Assembly: GCF_028994805.1 (NCBI RefSeq)
Contig: NZ_JAJQQP010000017.1
Span: 95,562-159,561, forward strand
Reading direction: 5' to 3'
Source of the DNA: Promicromonospora iranensis
GTDB lineage: Bacteria; Actinomycetota; Actinomycetes; Actinomycetales; Cellulomonadaceae
DNA length: 64,000 bases
Translations under genes and position numbers: made by a program
Notes under the pieces: generated by a model
The model's input: the letters and a program-made list of their open reading frames with translations, nothing else
The model's database searches: none
What the model was told of the DNA's origin: nothing
Shown: piece after piece, positions 61,241 through 64,000 of the stretch
Layout of the letters: each line of letters begins with the position of its first letter
How positions within the stretch are numbered: the stretch's first letter is position 1

Positions 61241-62478
61241 CAGTGCGCCCCGAACACGTCGGACAGGTCCTGCTCGTCATACGTCCAGCCGGCGAGCGGA
61301 CGCGGGCTGGGTCGCGGGCGGGTGTAGTGCTCATGAACCCGCGCGATCACCTCGTCGACGCGAGGTCGCAGGTAGCGGCCTGTGGTCGTGATCTGCCGGT
61401 GGCGCAAGACCTGCTGGACATCGACGAGGGTGACCTGCGGGTCGGCGATCAGCCGGAGCGCGAGGGTGTGGCGCAGGTCGTGCAACGTGACGTTCGCGCC
61501 GATCGACTCGTTGACGCGTCGGAGCAGCGCGCGCACCGCGGTGTAGGTCAGCGGCCTGGGCGGGTTGCGTCGGGTCCACCACAGCGGCTCGTCCGGCTCG
61601 GGCCGGTGCCCCTCACCCGCGAGCTCGCCGAGGTAGAGGGCGAGCCACGTGAATGCCTCCGGCGCGGCAGGGCATGCCTGTTTGATCCCGCCGAGGCCCT
61701 TGGTCGCCACGTAGATACGGCCCTCGCCCGGGTGAGCGTCGCCGACCGTCAGGCCCAGCAGCTCCGAGGCCCGGGCACCAGTGGACAGGTACATGCTGAA
61801 CAGGGCCCTGTCCCTGTTGCAGCCGAGCCGCGAGAACAAGTCGTCCAGGACGTCGTCGGGCACCGCGCGCGGCGGCAGGTCAGGCTGCTTCTGCCGGTAG
61901 CTGCCCCGCTTGCGCAACGCGAACGGCTCCATCGGATTGTGATGGGCGTTGACCCGCCCGCCCCGACGGGACTGCGGCGGTACGGGCGAGACGATCGGCC
62001 CTCTGCCGGTTCGGACGTGGAAGGCGTAGAACGCCGCGACCACCGACAGCGCATGGTTGATCGTCGCCGGCGCGTATCCCGCGGACAGCGACGGCTTGCC
62101 GGTCCGCGGGTTGATCGCGCCCGGCGCCGGCGCGCCTGGCCGGGACCTCGTCCTGGCGGGATTGACGCTCGTACGCAGCCATAGCACGAAGTCGCGGACC
62201 TCGTCACGTTGCGCGCGGTTCCACGGAACCTCTACTGCGGCCAGGAACCGAAACCAGCTCAGCAGGGCATACCCGTACGAGCGGCACGACGACGCCCCGT
62301 TCCCGCATGCCAGCAGCTCGCGTAAGAACTCACTAACCGGCTCGATCGCCACGCCCGCACCGTCGAGCACGACCCACGGCAAGTCCGCCGCGCGGGTCGG
62401 CCGGACCGAGCCGCTGCGCGCTACGACGAGTCCCGCGACGGAACGACCGCCGTCTTCACCATCTACGTCCAGTGCCAT
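61240..62478 (-). CDS. Tyrosine recombinase (Tn554 TnpA-like)
   Basis: A 412-aa site-specific recombinase with a SAM-like N-terminal domain (about 45-170) and catalytic residues in LSTGARASELLGLTVGDAHP, LHDLRHTLALRLI, VLRHRQITTTGRYLRP. GAGGAG precedes ATG 62478. Its stop overlaps the next start, so the two recombinases are coupled, as in Tn554-type modules (TnpA about 360 aa, TnpB about 630 aa, plus a small TnpC that is not seen here). Confidence 0.88.
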   Translation of the reverse strand: MALDVDGEDGGRSVAGLVVARSGSVRPTRAADLPWVVLDGAGVAIEPVSEFLRELLACGNGASSCRSYGYALLSWFRFLAAVEVPWNRAQRDEVRDFVLWLRTSVNPARTRSRPGAPAPGAINPRTGKPSLSAGYAPATINHALSVVAAFYAFHVRTGRGPIVSPVPPQSRRGGRVNAHHNPMEPFALRKRGSYRQKQPDLPPRAVPDDVLDDLFSRLGCNRDRALFSMYLSTGARASELLGLTVGDAHPGEGRIYVATKGLGGIKQACPAAPEAFTWLALYLGELAGEGHRPEPDEPLWWTRRNPPRPLTYTAVRALLRRVNESIGANVTLHDLRHTLALRLIADPQVTLVDVQQVLRHRQITTTGRYLRPRVDEVIARVHEHYTRPRPSPRPLAGWTYDEQDLSDVFGAH

Positions 62479-62599
62479 CGATGCCGCTCCTCGAGGTCGT
62501 GCCAGGGGGCATCAGCGTCGGTGCTGCCATCGCGCGCTGCACGGTCGACACGCCAGTAGTGCGGTCAACAAGACATGGGGCACTCAACGAGGACGTGAC

Positions 62600-62824
62600 T
62601 CATCCCGTCGCATCAGTCCGCGTATGTACGACGGTGTTCGCGTACGCGGCCTTGAGGGTCGTTCCTGGCGGGCAGAACCGGTGCCGGGGCACCCAGTGCA
62701 TCACCTGCGCGATGAGCGGCGTCACCTGGTGCGGGTAGGCGTCTACGAGCTCGGCAACCATGGCGCGTACGTGGTCGCGGGCGTCAACGTCGTCAGGCAC
62801 GGTGTCATTGGTCCTGGTAGTCAT
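62600..62824 (-). CDS. Small hypothetical protein upstream of recombinases
   Basis: A 74-aa protein (MTTRTNDTVPDDVDARDHVR, then AELVDAYPHQVTPLIAQVMH). ATG 62824 has a good GAGGAAC site. Function unknown; its position before two recombinase genes would suit a regulatory or directionality factor, but no HTH is evident. Confidence 0.55.
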   Translation of the reverse strand: MTTRTNDTVPDDVDARDHVRAMVAELVDAYPHQVTPLIAQVMHWVPRHRFCPPGTTLKAAYANTVVHTRTDATG

Positions 62825-62957
62825 TCAGTTCCTCTTGTCGGTGTCACGTTGCTGGTGGTACATCGGTCAGTCCGCCGCTCCGGTGCTGTTCGGACGGCGA
62901 GCCCGCTCTCGCCCGGAGGCGGCGACGGGATCCCGCAAGGGGCAGGTCTCCCGCCGG

Positions 62958-63572
62958 CTACAGCAGGTCGAGCAGGGTCGGGCCGACTGCGGTAGCGGCG
63001 CTGGTCGTGCCGGCGGCGTGCCGGAGCTCGGCCAGAGTCGCCCCCCGGGAGTTGAGGGCGGTCGCGAGCTTCACCAGAAGCCTGGCGGTGACCAGCGCGT
63101 CATAGTCGGCCCGGTGGGCCCGCATCCCGGCCGGCAACCCGACACCCAGGTCGTAATGCTCGACCAGAGCGCCCAGACCATAGGAAGGCAGGTCAAGGGC
63201 GCGACGGGCGAGCCGGAGCGTGTCCAGCGCGAACCGCGGCTGCCAACCGGGCAAGACGCGACGTAAGACAGCCAGGTCGTTGTGCACCGCATGCCCTACC
63301 GGGATCGCCTCGCCCAGAGCGCCCAGCACGTCCGACGCGATGTCGTCGAAGCTCGGCGCCTCGACGACGTCGTCGTCGCTGATGCCGTGGATCTGGCGGG
63401 CGTGCCACGTGATCGGTGTTGGCGGACGCACCAGCCACGCCCGCACGTCGCCGATGACACCGCCGCGAACCGGCACGACGGCGAGCTCTACCAGTTCCGG
63501 TGGTCGTGCGCCATTGCCTTCGATGTCGATCACGACATAGTCGCCCGCGGTCCAGGGCTCGTCTCGGGTCAT
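62958..63572 (-). CDS. DnaQ-like (DEDDh) 3'-5' exonuclease
   Basis: A 204-aa protein with exonuclease motifs: I in YVVIDIEGNGARPPELVELA (DxE), II in GHAVHNDLAVLRRVLPG (ND), III in RAHRADYDALVTARLL (HxxxxD). It degrades DNA or RNA ends, and is a stand-alone type of epsilon-like exonuclease. ATG 63572 follows GGAGGAACCCGC; the in-frame extension to 63653 is rejected. It is outside the recombinase operon by one small gene. Confidence 0.85.
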   Translation of the reverse strand: MTRDEPWTAGDYVVIDIEGNGARPPELVELAVVPVRGGVIGDVRAWLVRPPTPITWHARQIHGISDDDVVEAPSFDDIASDVLGALGEAIPVGHAVHNDLAVLRRVLPGWQPRFALDTLRLARRALDLPSYGLGALVEHYDLGVGLPAGMRAHRADYDALVTARLLVKLATALNSRGATLAELRHAAGTTSAATAVGPTLLDLL

Positions 63573-63905
63573 GCGGGTTCCTCCAATGGGTTCACCAATC
63601 GGCACCCGCAGGCGGGGGCGCGCGGTGAGAACTCCAAACCGGAGTCTGCACACCTCGCCCCCTGAACGGCCACGCGCAATGGCACGGTTCGCGGGGCGCT
63701 CTCAGTCCGCGGAGTCGCACGCAGTGGGCGACGCGGTTGGTCGGCGCGCACATCCAACGACTCGAAGGCTGGCATGCGCGATTCGGTCAACTTTGAATCC
63801 GGGTTTGCGATCAAGTACTGGGTCATGAGACACCCTGCTGCCAGTTCAACGCGGTCCGCCGCCCTATCCGACGGCACAGGTCCAGACGCCGACGCAACCT
63901 AGCTA
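63573..63905. other. 333-bp spacer, nothing clear
   Basis: No supported gene. A 102-codon minus-strand frame (63569-63877) lacks an ATG with a ribosome site and any family signal. It lies between the exonuclease promoter and the IS end. Confidence 0.4.
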
Positions 63906-64000
63906 GGGACTGCTGCACGGATAGGTGACAACTGACTTGTGGTGCCGACAGGCATCGCTGGAAGGATGTTCACCGTGCCCGCACCCCACCCCAAAGAGTT
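63906..64000 (+). mobile_element. Left end of an insertion sequence, probably IS3 family (runs off window)
   Basis: The 25-bp sequence at 63906-63930 (GGGACTGCTGCACGGATAGG and TGACA) is, reverse-complemented, the terminal sequence of the three dispersed repeats, best matched by copy A (one mismatch). Forty-five bases further a transposase-like reading frame begins (63975). Together these indicate the inverted repeat and 5' end of an IS. Confidence 0.65.
63975..64000 (+). CDS. Transposase OrfA N-terminus (partial)
   Basis: GTG 63975 follows a GAAGGA site and reads VPAPHPKE before the window ends. This matches, from memory, the MPxPxPKEFRDDVV start common to actinobacterial IS3-type OrfA proteins. 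Only eight codons are visible, so the family is tentative. Confidence 0.5.

Noticed and set aside
63569..63877. Minus-strand 102-codon frame before the exonuclease gene
   Set aside because: No ATG with a ribosome site, overlaps the exonuclease start, no family signal.

Overview
The window is high-GC DNA from an actinobacterium. Evidence is the DUF4193 protein, mycothiol/thioredoxin-type ArsC proteins with the GCGDACP motif, a DUF6221 protein, frequent GTG starts and TTGTCCACA-type DnaA boxes. A Micrococcales relative (Cellulomonas/Promicromonospora-like) is my guess, not a demonstration. No rRNA, tRNA or CRISPR array was seen.

Layout. 1-8.9 kb is ordinary chromosome: a DUF5107 sugar-related gene facing an AraC regulator, DUF4193, a MarR regulator facing a broken epimerase gene and a flavin monooxygenase, a nitroreductase-like protein, a GNAT, a DUF1330/HxlR divergon with paired operators, and a PhzF protein. 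9.4-34.4 kb is an accessory island. It holds a HEAT-repeat protein, a membrane-anchored STAND NTPase with about 14 WD40 blades, an OLD-type ATPase/TOPRIM nuclease, a 417-aa protein with a PD-(D/E)XK-like motif, a GH16-like protein, a truncated GTPase, integrative-element genes (DUF6221 block), a second membrane-anchored STAND NTPase with TPR-like repeats, a probable toxin/immunity pair, and decayed FtsK-like and PCMT-like genes. Three directly repeated copies of a ~167-bp element lie between these modules. They end in the same 25-bp sequence as an insertion sequence entering at the right edge of the window.

34.5-56.7 kb is a large arsenic/phosphate island: two ArsR-ArsC fusions, a stand-alone ArsC, four other ArsR-type regulators (one fused to a GNAT), ArsB, a complete pstSCAB operon with its own winged-helix regulator, a TrkA-type protein, PhoX, three flavoproteins (two with Cys-rich tails), an MFS exporter and a CoA-disulfide reductase-rhodanese. 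A shared inverted repeat, ATCGA-N6-TCGAT or a close variant, precedes most of these units and also the pst operon, where it abuts a PHO-box-like repeat. The likely logic is that ArsR-type repressors coordinate arsenate reduction and efflux, organoarsenical or thiol chemistry, and high-affinity phosphate uptake that outcompetes arsenate.

56.7-58.5 kb is a small MerR-controlled metal locus without a visible merA. 58.5-62.5 kb carries two overlapping tyrosine recombinases resembling the TnpA/TnpB pair of Tn554-type transposons, plus a decayed copy of the larger one, so the metal-resistance block is probably a mobile or formerly mobile island. A small unknown gene, a DnaQ-like exonuclease and the left end of an IS3-type element finish the window. 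Several genes carry single-base frameshifts that may be genuine decay or assembly errors.
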